Shown here: one piece after another, positions 11,740-23,490 of the stretch | How positions within the stretch are numbered: position 1 is the stretch's first letter | How the letters are laid out: every line of letters starts with the position of its first letter | DNA from: Strigamia acuminata | Lineage: Eukaryota; Arthropoda; Chilopoda; Geophilomorpha; Linotaeniidae | Assembly: GCA_949358305.1 (NCBI GenBank) | Contig: OX442320.1 | Coordinates: 11,488,259 to 11,548,258, forward strand | Length of the DNA: 60,000 nucleotides | Direction of reading: 5' to 3' | Program-made: the position numbers and the translations under genes | Notes under the pieces: model-generated | Databases searched by the model: none | Told to the model about the DNA's origin: nothing | What the model saw: the letters and a program-made list of their open reading frames with translations, nothing else

Positions 11740-12988
11740 TAAATTTATAGAAATTTAGGCCAATTACCTACATTTTAGACATCTAAAAATGCTTTTCTTG
11801 CTTGTTTAGACTCAATTCTTATTGGAAAAAAATTGCACTCACTTACTGTGCCCTGGCACGAGTCTCCGTCCATGTTTATTTCTCTCTCATCAGCTCGGAC
11901 ATCTCCGACGCCGACCACCCATTGACAATTATTGAAGAAAACAAGACAAATGATTCGCAGAACCACACATAATTGCTTAATAAAAATCAATAGCACAAAC
12001 GTGCAATTCCTATACAAAGTCCCATCGCCTGCTGTTCAATCGACGACTGATAACAGATCTACACGGCCCAGTTAAACCAGCACACACACACATACATACA
12101 CACACACATACACTTGTGACAACTTGTTATTAGTAATGAAAGCTTCACACGCAACTTGCTTGCTAAGGACAAGCTGACCTGTCGCTTTTGCACGCCCCTT
12201 TCAACCGTTCTGCGTCTCGTGTTACCGCAACACGCTTTAATAATGCACACTAAATTGCAACACGTTTGGAAACGGCTGAATTTATCAAAAATTCAAGCAA
12301 AACGTCACAATTTCCATCTATTTAACCAATCTGCCATAAAATTTACATTAATATATTATTTCATAGATTCCAGCTTCCATTGCGGGCTAATACAAAAGGA
12401 AAGACATAGAATTTTAAATGCGGGCCAAAGAGGGGAGAAGAACGCAATTTCCTAGCGCGCTTCTCTGCTTTTCCCAACATCTCCTGAATGTTAAAACCGC
12501 GACGACCGGTTCCCACCGATTCCCATACATCACCAAATCCAAGATGGCCAAATAATAACGTCGACTGCTGTGCCCACAGTTTAAAACCAAAAGCAAAACG
12601 TCATCTGGAATGGAATGCATCTGAATGTGAAGAGAATTGATGCTTGTTTTGCTTCTTTCTACTCTCAATCACAAACTAAAAAGCGGGTCATAAATCTTGC
12701 TACTGGACGGGCAATCACTCATCTTCGATTCCAAGAATAAAAATTTCATGGCTATTTGGAGGCAGAAAAAAGGTCTAAAGGTCTAGAAAATAAGCCTTAT
12801 TGTTTGCCCCTGGCAGCCAGTGGTTGCAACTTGTCCATTAAATTGCAAAGTGTTGGCGGCCTTTTTAACGCACTCCGTTCATTCACCGCCCCATCTTTGA
12901 CTCAAAGTCCCCCAACTCAAAATTACGCAGAAATTATTCTTTCGACAGAAGGAAAAGGAAGTTAAGAAAAACTCACTGTAACTGCCAC
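11740..12988. other. Non-coding; ACACAT microsatellite
   Basis: There is no supportable exon. A CA/TACA microsatellite lies at about 12081-12114. Confidence 0.5.
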
Positions 12989-13409
12989 TATACTCGAGTT
13001 GCACTCAAAAAGGCACCTCACAATGTGTACTCCCATTGGTCGAGCCAGTTTACTGATGTAGTGATCCACAAAAGTAGACCCAAACACCAGAATTGCATTA
13101 CAATGTACAGACATTGCAATCGATTGCCTAGGTAACGGCCTAAAATTCAAACTTCCAGACGATGTAAGCAATAAACACAACAAACATGAGTTTGACATTT
13201 TTTAATGTGTGAAACTTCATTTTAATGATGGAAATAACATTTTTTATTAAATAAAATCAAAATAACATAAACTAAATTAGTCATAACAATCACAACAATA
13301 AATAAAAATCAAAACTACTTCTCCTAGTAGTAGTATACAGTCTGGAGTTAGTAGTAAACTGGCTCGACGAATGGAACTGAGGTGCCTTTTTGAGTGCAAC
13401 TCGAGTATA
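12989..13409. mobile_element. TATACTC-family MITE, copy C
   Basis: Both arms read tatactcgagttgcactcaa and continue aaaggcacctca before diverging briefly and pairing again at cgtcgagccagtttact (right) against tggtcgagccagtttact (left). The core on the left is actgatgtagtgatcc with acaaaagtagacc. The arm sequence after TATACTC is unrelated to that of copies A, B, D, E and F. The interior is AT-rich and non-coding. Confidence 0.85.
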
Positions 13410-14388
13410 GATAAAGAGCTTGTTGTACAATAGTGACATCAAGTTTAAGAAATTACTACAATTTGTAGAAAAGGCGCCATTTTGTTTTCAGTTGTAGAAA
13501 TTTTTATCAGTTAAATATTTCTTTTTTCCCATTCCCTGTCCACATCCCCAACATGTGCAGAGCAGCGTTATCTCCGACAAGATCCGAAACTCGAAGAAAA
13601 GAACATGTCACCGCAGCTACAGTTTCCTTACATCTGACAGCCGTTGAAAAGCAACACGCAACAATGCCATTGCAAATTCACATCACATTATCCATCCTCC
13701 CTTTGTTCAATCACCAATTGTTCTCCAACAATGTCAGTCTCCACTACAATCCAGGCGTGCAAACAAAAAGTGAGACAACAATTTAATCAAGCATCTCGTG
13801 TGTCTAATATTAACTAATTCATACAGTCTGACCCGCTCCGGCTTAACCTTCTAATTGCAACAACACACAAAGATTATTGAAGAGAGCTACAAGCGGGTCG
13901 AGACCTTTAGGGTCAAGAGAAATGGATTGTGCATACAGCTCCTCTTCACTCACAACTTGTGGTGCTGCTAATGAGGATAACCCACCCAGGCACACGTGCT
14001 GTAACGAGCGAGCTTTTCAAGACAAAGGAGCAAGAATAAATCAGGTTGAAACTAACAGCTTGAAATTTGTTCTTGGGTTAATGGAGCTCTGACCCGACTC
14101 GCATGTATCAGCATGAAATCCCGTGCCATATGCTTCCGAGCCAATTAAGGTGCATTCTTGTCTCGCGTTTGATTCGGATAAAACCTCGCTAACCTCTACT
14201 TGCTGGGAGCACCTATGAACCATGTACAATGGCTAGCAGCTGCCTCTGCTTTCGGAGTCGGGACACAACCCAATTTTAAACATTGGGCATTGCCACGGCT
14301 TCGGTAATTACCGCATTGCAAGGAGTCGGTTTAACCGGCTAATTGCAAAAAAATGGCGGCGTCAAAGGCTTTTTTTCTTGAAAATGAC
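13410..14388. other. Non-coding stretch of unique-looking sequence
   Basis: No repeat structure or supportable exon was found. The segment 14100-14340 is less AT-rich than its surroundings and shows no repeat, so it may hold conserved non-coding sequence. I cannot tell from one genome. Confidence 0.35.
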
Positions 14389-14618
14389 TATACTCAAAAC
14401 CACTCCAACGTTGATCTATTTCAGCCGGTTTACGCCTAACTGTGTACTGTGTTCTACTACACGAAAAAGTAGTTCTGTGTCAAAGCATCACCTTTGACAA
14501 TGTTGGTAATTGAGCAGAATGTCTGGAGTTCGATTACAATTCTGGTGTTTTGGACTACTTTTTTGTGCCACTACACCAGTGAAATACGTAGATCAACGTT
14601 GGGGTAGTTTTGAGTATA
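14389..14618. mobile_element. TATACTC-family MITE, copy D
   Basis: Left tatactcaaaaccactccaa and right (reverse-complemented) tatactcaaaactaccccaa pair, followed by cgttgatctatttca against cgttgatctacgtatttca. The right side holds the full core tcactggtgtagtggcacaa and aaaagtag. The left side instead has gccggtttacgcctaactgt before acgaaaaagtag, so the two inner flanks are of different subtypes. Confidence 0.8.
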
Positions 14619-17600
14619 AAGGTATATCAATTCTAATAATGCGGTCGAATAGGAATTCGATGGCGGGCTATCCAGTTGAGACCTTAAATTTGAGACGGAA
14701 GAGCGTCTTAAAAATAGAGCAAAATTTCCAATTACAAAGTTGTAAAGAACCATCGAATTAGGCGTATCCAGACTTTTGACTCACCCCGTAGAATTTTCTG
14801 TTTTAAATTTAAATGCTAGCAGAAACAATTAATTTATTTGTGTGTGTTGCTTTAAACATTAACAACAATCCACATCTGCAATTGTTATCACTAAAAATGA
14901 CTTATTGAGTTTGAATTATGGAATTATGATGAGTCAAATATTCCTTATAATTTCATCTTTAAAGATTTCCTAAGGTTGCGTTCGACTTGGACACCTCATC
15001 TTGAATTCCTCCTGGCTTGCAAATCCCAGTAGTAACTAAAAAGTATTAGCTCGTGATACTCTAATATAGTGTTGTTGATTCTTTTAATGTTGCCATATTT
15101 CAGCCAACATAAGCTTTAATAAATACACAGTAAATTAAATGCTCAATCCACCACATTTGCCTCCCCATCCTAAGAGAGTTGTCTAACTAATCAAACCCAC
15201 AATGCACAGCCAGCAGCCGCCTAGGGACCAGACCTTGCAAACCCCCATTGCTCAGTGCAACCATTTTGCTATGTCACTATGTGCTTGCCAGTGCAGTATG
15301 TGCTCAAAGTGGATTCCAATATTGATTTCACATTTAAATAAGAATGCCATCAACTTATGCCTGGAAACATAATAATTCCTCGAGGAATAATTCACTTTCT
15401 TCCCCCGAGAAATGCACGCCCACCACACACATCAAATGCATTGCCATGGCTTTATCTTATTACCAGCTTACATTCTGCACAAACATTTTTTAAAAAAATG
15501 CCAAATTTAAACCCATTTCTTTTAAATGCACATTTCAATATTGAGCTTTTAAACATTAATGTAAGCGGCTGCAATTCTCTTCTTCTTTTTTATATCTAGT
15601 CAGATAATTTTTGCAAAATGTTCGAAAAAAATCAATGCACTGCTGATAGAATGTTTGGCAAATTGCATCAATCTCTTTTCAAACATTCGCAATTGGTTTC
15701 ACCTTTCAGCAGCCATATTGAATACATTGCAATATTAATATCATCGAGTAGAATTTGCACACCGCCGAACGTTAATCAAAACGTCGCATTTTGTTAACGT
15801 TTCAATAGCGTAAACATTTCTGATATAATAATAAATTATAAAATAAATTAATCAAACATTTTTAGTATTATCTGTCTTTGTATTCAGTATCCACCTCTGT
15901 CTTGTGTACGACCGGTCACGATCGATCGCATTACCACAATGCATTCTGGGTACTCAGAATTTGTTCGTGCACGGAAACACTGCCGGAAAGTTTCCGTGTG
16001 TGGTAAGCGGAACTATGTGAACCACGTCGACCAAAACTAGAAAGTGACCATTCCGTGCACAGAATCAGGTCATGTGTACTTAGCTTTAACTCTGATTTCA
16101 ATATGCCACCTAGTGCCAAAAGGTGGCACACCAGAGGTCGGTTTAATTCGTCACCGATCATTTCGTCGCCCTGAGCTTCTAACAGAATCCTTAATGTAGG
16201 TGGGCAAGTCCCCTGCTCAGTTTGTGCTCACCGCACCTTAACTGGGACACATAAAGCGAAACAGATTGAAAGAAATCAGACAAACGGGCATTTCGTCGCG
16301 ACAAAATGGCGACAAAATGACCAGCAATCAAACGATCAAACCCCGCTCTCATTAATGCTGTTTTATGTTATAAATATTAAATTATCTTACTAATAATTGA
16401 AAAAAAAATTTAAAGACAATAATTAATTAATTTACACTTATTTCACTATTTCTGTAATTTTTTCCACCCATGGCTGCGTGAAAGTTAATCATTGTACCTC
16501 AAGAACCAATAATTTTTTTTGTCCGTATAGATTTCCAATAGACAACCAAAAATCCCCATCCTATCAAGTTACTAATCAGCATTCCAAACCCAAACCCAGC
16601 AGTTGAAGCATAGAACACAGACGAAACCAGCACACTGAAATTTGTATTAAACCCAGTGTAACTCGAATAACTATCATCAAATTACACGATAATACAAAAC
16701 AAAGAGAAAAAAAAATCCTAAAAAAAATAAATAAATAAAACATCAAGTACCATTAAAAACAAACACCATTATCCACATCCACCTGCACGCCTGGATGATA
16801 TTTAAGGATTAAATAAGTTGTTATCTATCTACGCACCAAATGCTCAGATCACATTTGATCTTATCTCAAATTAGATGTTAAATCGAATCCAATACACGGA
16901 CCTAGATGGGAGGTCTTAAATTTCATTTTCCACCTGATCTTGTGATAGTTTCCTCCATTTTTTTTTCCTATTTTTTTTTCTTTTCCTCTTTGGGAAATGG
17001 TGTTTTAGATGAGGGAGAAATCTACCTCATCTTTTCCTTTGCTCCACGCAAACTCATTATCGTTTCCTCTGTATGTGCTGTTCCTTAATAGCCATAATCA
17101 ATAAAGCATTGTAAGAAAAGCATTAGTTTGGAGCTTTGAGCAATCTTCAAATCTGCCACGATTCATTATATTTCGCAGTCAAAAGCTTAACGTTGCTTTT
17201 CACGCTAAGGTTCTTATCAACAAATATGTTGTCAAAACTAGTGCACTTTATTTTCTTTCTTGTACGCCTCTGTCAACTCCTTTGCTGCGCTGATAAAAAG
17301 CAACAAACCTTAATCGTTTTCAAAGGGAATATTTCCATTAAGTTGGAAATTCCCACTAGAAAAGACAATTCAATTTTCTAATTTTTGCATTATTTTTTTT
17401 TTTTTTTTTTTTTTTTGTGAGGGGGGAATTTTTTTTGTTATACAATTTTTCTTTTTCTTCAATTTTGGGACCTTTAATGTCAACAGAATTTCCATTTTTG
17501 CTGCATTTCATTTGTTTTCGTTTTTATAAACAGCTGAATTTATTTTTGAATGTACAAAACAATTTTTTTCATTGTTTCTATTTTTTCTGTAAAATTGCAC

Positions 17601-17668
17601 AAACAAAAATCTTCTAATTAAAGAAAACATTTCTTTAATTTTTGTAATTATAAATTAATAAATATTCA
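14619..17668. other. Non-coding stretch
   Basis: No gene is supportable. A T run lies at about 17393-17416. A possible small inverted repeat at 16156-16322 is listed separately. Confidence 0.45.
16156..16322. mobile_element. Possible small inverted-repeat element
   Basis: gatcatttcgtcgcc at the left and ggcgacaaaatgacc at the right pair at 13 of 15 positions, about 165 bases apart. Further gcgacaaaat and atttcgtcgc copies occur just inside the right end. Arm length is short, so chance cannot be excluded. Confidence 0.35.
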
Positions 17669-18222
17669 TAATAGTGAGTTTGCGGTTGCCAATTGTTCCT
17701 TATAATTATGAGTTACAAGCTCATAATTATAATTATAATTCCTTCTTGAAATAGGCATTTGCGGTACAATAAATATTTTATAAATTTTACTTATAAATAC
17801 CATGTGAACAGTACAAATCCCTTGCATGTAATGGTAGAACAAATCCATATGCAAAAGAAAATGAAAATCTGTGTTTTACTAATTTGACAGTTTTCAGACA
17901 TGAAATTGTATTCCAGTTCATTTATTTGCTTACTTGGAATGATTTTAGTTGTTTCTATCCTTCGATGGCAGAAAGAAATTGTGATTGAGGCTGATTGTTG
18001 AAACAGGTCAGGCAGCCATTTTGAATTTCCATTAGCACCATCAGCGCCATTTGCAATAGTGGGAGGAGCTTAAAATAGTGTTAAGCGATCTGATTGGCTC
18101 CCTTATTTTACAAAATAGTGTAAAAATTGAGGAGTTACGTTATGTTATAAGTCCATTTTTATAATTATGAGCTTGTAACTCATAATTATAAGGAACAATT
18201 GGCAACCGCAAACTCACTATTA
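17669..18222. mobile_element. 554-bp MITE with arms of about 60 bp
   Basis: The arms begin taatagtgagtttgcggttg and continue through ccaattgttccttataatta and gagttacaagctcataatta with almost no mismatch. The outermost bases could be a TA or TAA target duplication. The 430-base interior is AT-rich without a transposase frame and contains ggcagccattttgaat. The near identity of the arms suggests a recent insertion. Confidence 0.85.
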
Positions 18223-19436
18223 ACTAACATTTAAAACGATAAAGCGAGGAATTTGCGCTGAGCCTAGTGCCAAATACGTAAACTAATTTACGCATCGCCA
18301 GTTGCCACAAATTTGAAGTTCGTATCTCCGAAAGTTGAAGAGTTATTGTGTCTACAAAATTCATGGTTTTTCCTTCCCGTCTCCCAAATCGATCACGTTT
18401 GCGGAACATTTAGTAACAACAAGCTTTATATAAAATAATTATTTGAAAAATATAAATAAATAATACAATTTGAGTGTAGAAACTCTTAATTAAGCGATGC
18501 TAAGGATGTTCAAGTCGTCCTCGTTGCTTAAACCAATCAAAGCCCCGACTAAATGCATCCATAATGCATTGAAAACTGAGATTCGCAGCTACGACAAAAG
18601 TCAACAAATTGCCACAAACTAAGCATGCATTGCAAACAGCAATTTATAAATGAATAAAGCAATAGAAATTCAATTTGTGCTTCATGCCTTATTTATTAAA
18701 TATCGCCTTCTTGCTTCTTAACTCAAATGTGAATCCATTTGCAAGGGAAAATGCTTATTTTCCACTGAAATTGACACTAAATGAAATCATTTCCTGGCTC
18801 CGACCAGATGCAGGCAGAGGCAGGCAGGAGCGCCATCTTCTTCTTAACTTGGCCAATCTTCTTGCAAAGTGAGCCAAATTTCCCTCCAAATGAAAAATGA
18901 CGGCCCAGGAAATTCTGTGTTGCAATTTAGATTGGCCCCTTATCACCACCTAGAACGGATTATCGAACCATTTGCATTCTCTTCCCACCATGCACCTGCA
19001 CAGATTGCACCGAGAAGTCGAATTTTTAAAAGGGAAAAAAAAGAAAAAAATATATTAAAAGAAAATATGGAAAAAGTGCATTTGCCTATCTGTCTTTTCA
19101 ATTCGCTGCAACTGAATTCAAACCGGCTCTTTTTGTTTATCGAGATCTTTTCGCTTTACAAAACCCCGATCTAATTTGCACAAATTCAATTTCACATTCA
19201 AACTATTGTTATTGCATTTGCCCAACTTATTAAAATGGCTAGTAGCTTGCCAGTGCAGCAAAACAAGTTAGTTATTTGCATTCAAAGAGTAATGTTTTAA
19301 GTGTTGTAGGGTTTTTTTTTTGTTTTTGTTTTCAACCACTCTGAAGGCAGCCATTTTGTTGCCGCTGCAACTATACTGGTTGTGAAATCAAGCTAAGTGT
19401 GCTGCTCACTTAATGCAATAGGCGTTGACGAGACAT
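18223..19436. other. Non-coding stretch
   Basis: No gene or recognisable element was seen. Short frames on both strands at 18675-19174 lack supporting features. Confidence 0.45.
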
Positions 19437-19794
19437 TAAGGGGTTTCATAAATGAAACGCTGAAGGTGCTGAAGTGATTGTTCCAATAATCACAATCACT
19501 GCATTATTGAGAATCCACACCATGTCACATGACTTTAATTTATACTTTTTTAATTTAATTAAATTTATTTTATTTTTGTTATTTATTTATTTGTTTTCGT
19601 TAAACCAAATTAATTATTTATTTTTATTTGTTCAAAAATTTACAACCGACACTCTTTATACCTTATTGAAGTATTCTTCAGCACTAAAAACTCCTTTTCA
19701 GATAATTATAAATAAGCGCTAAAGTGATTATTTATGCGCAATAATCGTCACAATCGTAATAATCACTTCAGCATGTCATTTGTGAAACCCCTTA
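19437..19794. mobile_element. 358-bp MITE with TAAGGGGTTTCA ends
   Basis: The left end taaggggtttcataaatga and the right end tcatttgtgaaacccctta are inverted copies. Further in, gctgaagtgattgttccaat pairs with the right-hand attgcgc/aatcacttcagc region in a broken fashion. The middle (about 19540-19660) is very AT-rich. The ends are AAGGGG-like, hinting at hAT, but no 8-bp duplication is obvious. Confidence 0.65.
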
Positions 19795-20997
19795 TTGCAT
19801 CTGTATGCATCCAGCATCCAGCTTCCAATCAAAACAATGGATCGTATACTTACGCATGTAAGTTAAATCTTGTGTTTGTAATCCTTTGAGACTTTCTCTG
19901 CCATTACTTCGCAATAAACCAATAAACAATTCAATCGTTAGCAACCTTGATCAAATATTCTGCCTGTTTTCATGTTGAACCAAATCTCGTGAAATCTCGC
20001 ACCAAATCTCGTGGAATCCCATTTGAGCATACTATTTCGTATTTCATTTGTAGCGATAAAAACAAACCATGCAACAAAATCAATTTCAACAAAAATTGCA
20101 AACATCTCGAAATGTGCACGTTTCCTGTTCAAATTTGCCACTTGAAGCCGAATATGAAAGAGCTTCAAACCGGATAAACATATCATAACTCCTTGTGTCC
20201 TCGCGTCCTTGCGTCCTCGCTTGCGCAGCCCCTTTTGTGATACATCTTAAACAACAGCTGTGCTTCACCACCTAGCATACATGTATACATGCATGTCAAA
20301 CTGCTGTTTAGCCCATCTCCCATCTGCTAGAAATAGGAATCCAAATTTTATGCCATTTTCTCCGCGATCAGTCTCGAAAACATAAAAAGAAGAAATAATC
20401 GACTTAAACGATAATGGTTCATAGCCGTCCTCCTTTCCTTCGATTTTCTAATCACATCGTTTTCTTGGCGCTCTTCTGCTGACAGTGGCTTAAGAGCCTT
20501 CACCTGCCCCCGCAACATGTCGCCGGAAGGTGGCGCAGGTGACACAAACGAGATCTGATGATTCCTCCGTCCAATTACGCAGGAAGTCAACTCAAAATTT
20601 GATCGATTTTATCCATCACACTCAACGGCGACAGCAAAAGCCTGTTATTCCTTGCTTTGCCGCTTTACAAAGCAAACAATGACGTCATTTCACGCAACAA
20701 AATGACGTCAGCTTTAGCCGTAGTTTTCGCAATTATATTACGATGTATTTTGAATTGCGTTTCGTTTGTGAATGCATTTTACAATACATTTTGCATGCTG
20801 TTAGTCCGCAAGTGATAATACCTTTTGTAAAATGTATTACGTAATGTATTCAACAACGCAGTTGGGCCTGTTGATCATTGTTTGCTAGTAACTGTTTAGA
20901 TAATATATCACTAAATTGCATTGTAAGTGTGGTTGTCAAGGAGAAATAAACACAGAATGAATATGAAGCTTTAAGGCAAACTTAAATAATGCATCAA
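19795..20997. other. Non-coding; CRE-like pair
   Basis: No supportable exon was found. Two TGACGTCA palindromes at 20680 and 20703 sit 23 bases apart. A short degenerate ccttgcgtcctcgc repeat is at about 20193-20225. Confidence 0.4.
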
Positions 20998-21703
20998 CAG
21001 AGCCTTGTTACAACGAATCGCAGGGAACCCGAAAAATCGGTTCGTTATATCAAAAATTTTTAACATGGTGTTCTAGGGCCAATCAATCAACCGAGCCATT
21101 TACCATGTTTACATGGTCACAGTTTTCCAGATAAGTGAATATTCGGATTTTATTTATCTGGATAACCGTTTGCGTTTACATGACATTAGTTTTCTGGTAA
21201 ACGTGACGTCATACGAGAATTACCCATACTGCCCTTTGATTACCTGGAACAACAAAATGGCTGTTGATCCATTTCAGCCAAACAAATGAAATGGTGGTTA
21301 GGAAAGAGGTTTTTGCTCGAATCTTTGCAATGGTCCCTAATATGCAAATTCTGATCCCAAAAATGGTGGTTTTAGCTGATTTCACATTGATTTCGGTACC
21401 AAATGTCGTTGGTACTTAAGCCTAACGTATTTTTACTACAACGATCCGACGATATCTCGATCCAAGTTTTTGAATTTTCGCATGCACAGGTGTTTACATG
21501 CAGTTTTCAATGCGCAAAACGCCCAAAATCTAGCTCGAACAACTGGAATTTAGTTTTCCAGATAAGTCTGTCTTTTCTAGAAAACTGATTTGTTTACATG
21601 ATCAGTTTTCCAGAAAAGTAAAATTCGCATTTTCACTTATCCAGATAACTGGGTACATGTAAACATGGTAATTTTTAGTATTCGTTATATCGCAGTTCAA
21701 CTG
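20998..21703. mobile_element. Pogo-like MITE interrupted by another MITE
   Basis: The outer segments (20998-21100 and 21671-21703) align to the intact element at 37677-37855: agcctt/cgttacaacgaatcgc, gaaaaatcggttcgtt, atttttaacatggtgttcta, ccaatcaa, then tattcgttatatcgcagttc. Ends of the type CAGTCGAGCCTC with GTTATAACGA are typical of pogo/Tigger-type non-autonomous elements. A separate 570-base element occupies 21101-21670. Confidence 0.7.
21101..21670. mobile_element. ACATGGTAA-end MITE, copy 1 (nested)
   Basis: The left end taccatgtttacatggtcac with agttttccagataagtg is mirrored at the right by cacttatccagataactg and gtacatgtaaacatggta. Internal inverted repeats include gttttccagataag in several positions and gtttacatgatcagttttcc. 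It lies inside the pogo-like copy at 20998-21703, so it is the younger insertion. Relatives are at 32381-32951 and 33560-33700. Confidence 0.8.
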
Positions 21704-23306
21704 TATTATTATTTGTTAAAATACATTTTACAGAATATATTCTAAAATATTGCGAAAATATTTGCGAACCATATGGGTATATTGATACAATATGAGCAGA
21801 AAATGTAACTTGCGTATACAATAGATGCGATGTGATAAGCCACATTGGTTCTGCTTTTTATTATCCATGAATACAAAAATGTAGTTTAATCAAGAATGTT
21901 TAAGCTGCAATTAAGATGCTCGAACTTTTTTCACTCGCGGTTGTCAAGGAAGAAGGAAACGGTTGCAAGAACCCAGGAGGAGGAAGCTGTGCAAGATGAA
22001 GGTCCTTGCTAATTAGTCTACTGGTAGTTGCAGCTATAAAAACGTTTCAATTAACAGACGGAGCGCTTTCCATTAAAGCCATGTGTTGACTGAATTGGAG
22101 GAGCAATGTTATTCCCATGAGAGAGTTGCATGAGGTTTCACAGAAAAGACCAACACAAACAGCTGCACAAACACAGCACGCCATTTCACCTTTGTCTTGT
22201 TGCACAGTAATTGGCCGATACATCGCACAAATTGTTTCCAACAGTCTCCTTAATGTCGTTCTCTTTATAGAAAAAGTTTCAACGAACGTCTTGAAAAATC
22301 GTTCCGAGAATCGAAAACTCCTTCCGCACCCTATTTTCTCCAATTATAAACGCCGCTTCACACCTGCGTGACGCGTCAAAATTGCAAAATCATGATGTAA
22401 TGCCATTTGGCTCCGCCCACAATAAAAAATATGACAATCTTATAACGTTATTTGGTGCGAACTTTGAATTTTGGAGTTTGGCATCAAGATACAGGGCGAA
22501 AACTAGTTATCGACGTCGTTTGTCACCGATTTCCCCCAACACCACTAAAACCAAATCGGCTTATGCAAAACCTGCATTTTGCATTGATACCAATAGAATA
22601 TCCAGAGGTAGCGCGGAGTTATTCAATCTTATTAAAATTCATGACTAAAACTTGTTATCTTAAAGTAATGTCGCTTTACCCAGTCCATCGAAGCATATGG
22701 TTAAAGAGGAGGTTAACTCGTCTGTGGTCTGAATCAAGAGTCCTTGTGTGCTCTGCGGTATAGTGCACTTGCACTGCAAACACAGACCTGTGGCCTGTTC
22801 CCAAATGAAACACAAGTTAAGCAGCATTGGGTCTAGTCAGCACTTGGATGGCCGATCTCTTCTTATCCCACGGCAAGTGCATCTTTAACAGGCTTTTGCG
22901 CAATTTTCCCACTTCTCATTGCAAATGCAAGATGTCCCACAGGATGCTCCTAAGACCCCGAGCAGGCGTCTTTCGGGTCGTGAATTTGGCAAGTCAAACT
23001 CAATCAACATAGTGAATATGGTGACAATGTCTTTCAGACACATCTCATTTCTTAATCCTGCAAACAAAAAAACATCAAGAATAATAAGCTTATTTTATTG
23101 TCAACCATTGGCAACTCAGCAAGCAGCAAACTGCCACACGGTGCCTTCAATTGGCTACATGGGCCACATAACTCAAGAGTTGTGCAAAAAAGGCCTCTGG
23201 GCCTCTTGTCTTGATCCGAGATTTGCACTACCAACTTCATACACCAAAGTGTCTTGTAGGGCACAGATGACACATTAAATACACACTATTGCAATAAACA
23301 TAGATC
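21704..23306. other. Non-coding; short dispersed repeat
   Basis: Bases 22394-22430 contain atgatgtaatgccatttggc and tccgcccacaataaa, closely matched at 27183-27220 (atgatgtaatgcactttgac, tctgcccacaataaa). Otherwise no element or supportable exon was seen. Confidence 0.4.
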
Positions 23307-23490
23307 TATACTCTGTCTCACTGTAAGGTAGTAGGGAGTTCCGAGCCATTTCACTGGTGTATGTATACATAAAAGTAGTCCGAAATACCCAAGGTCTGTG
23401 CATTTTGGGTATTTCGGACTACTTTTATGTACACATACACCAGTGAAATGGCTCGGAACTCCCTACTACCTTACAGTGAGACAGAGTATA
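23307..23490. mobile_element. TATACTC-family MITE, copy E, near-perfect palindrome
   Basis: The 184 bases form a hairpin along almost their whole length. The arms run tatactctgtctcactgtaa, ggtagtagggagttccgagc, catttcactggtgta, then acataaaagtagtccgaaat, with a loop of only about 15 bases around ggtctgtgcatt. Only a handful of mismatches occur. It is the shortest copy of the family and lacks the AT-rich interior of A-C. Confidence 0.9.
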
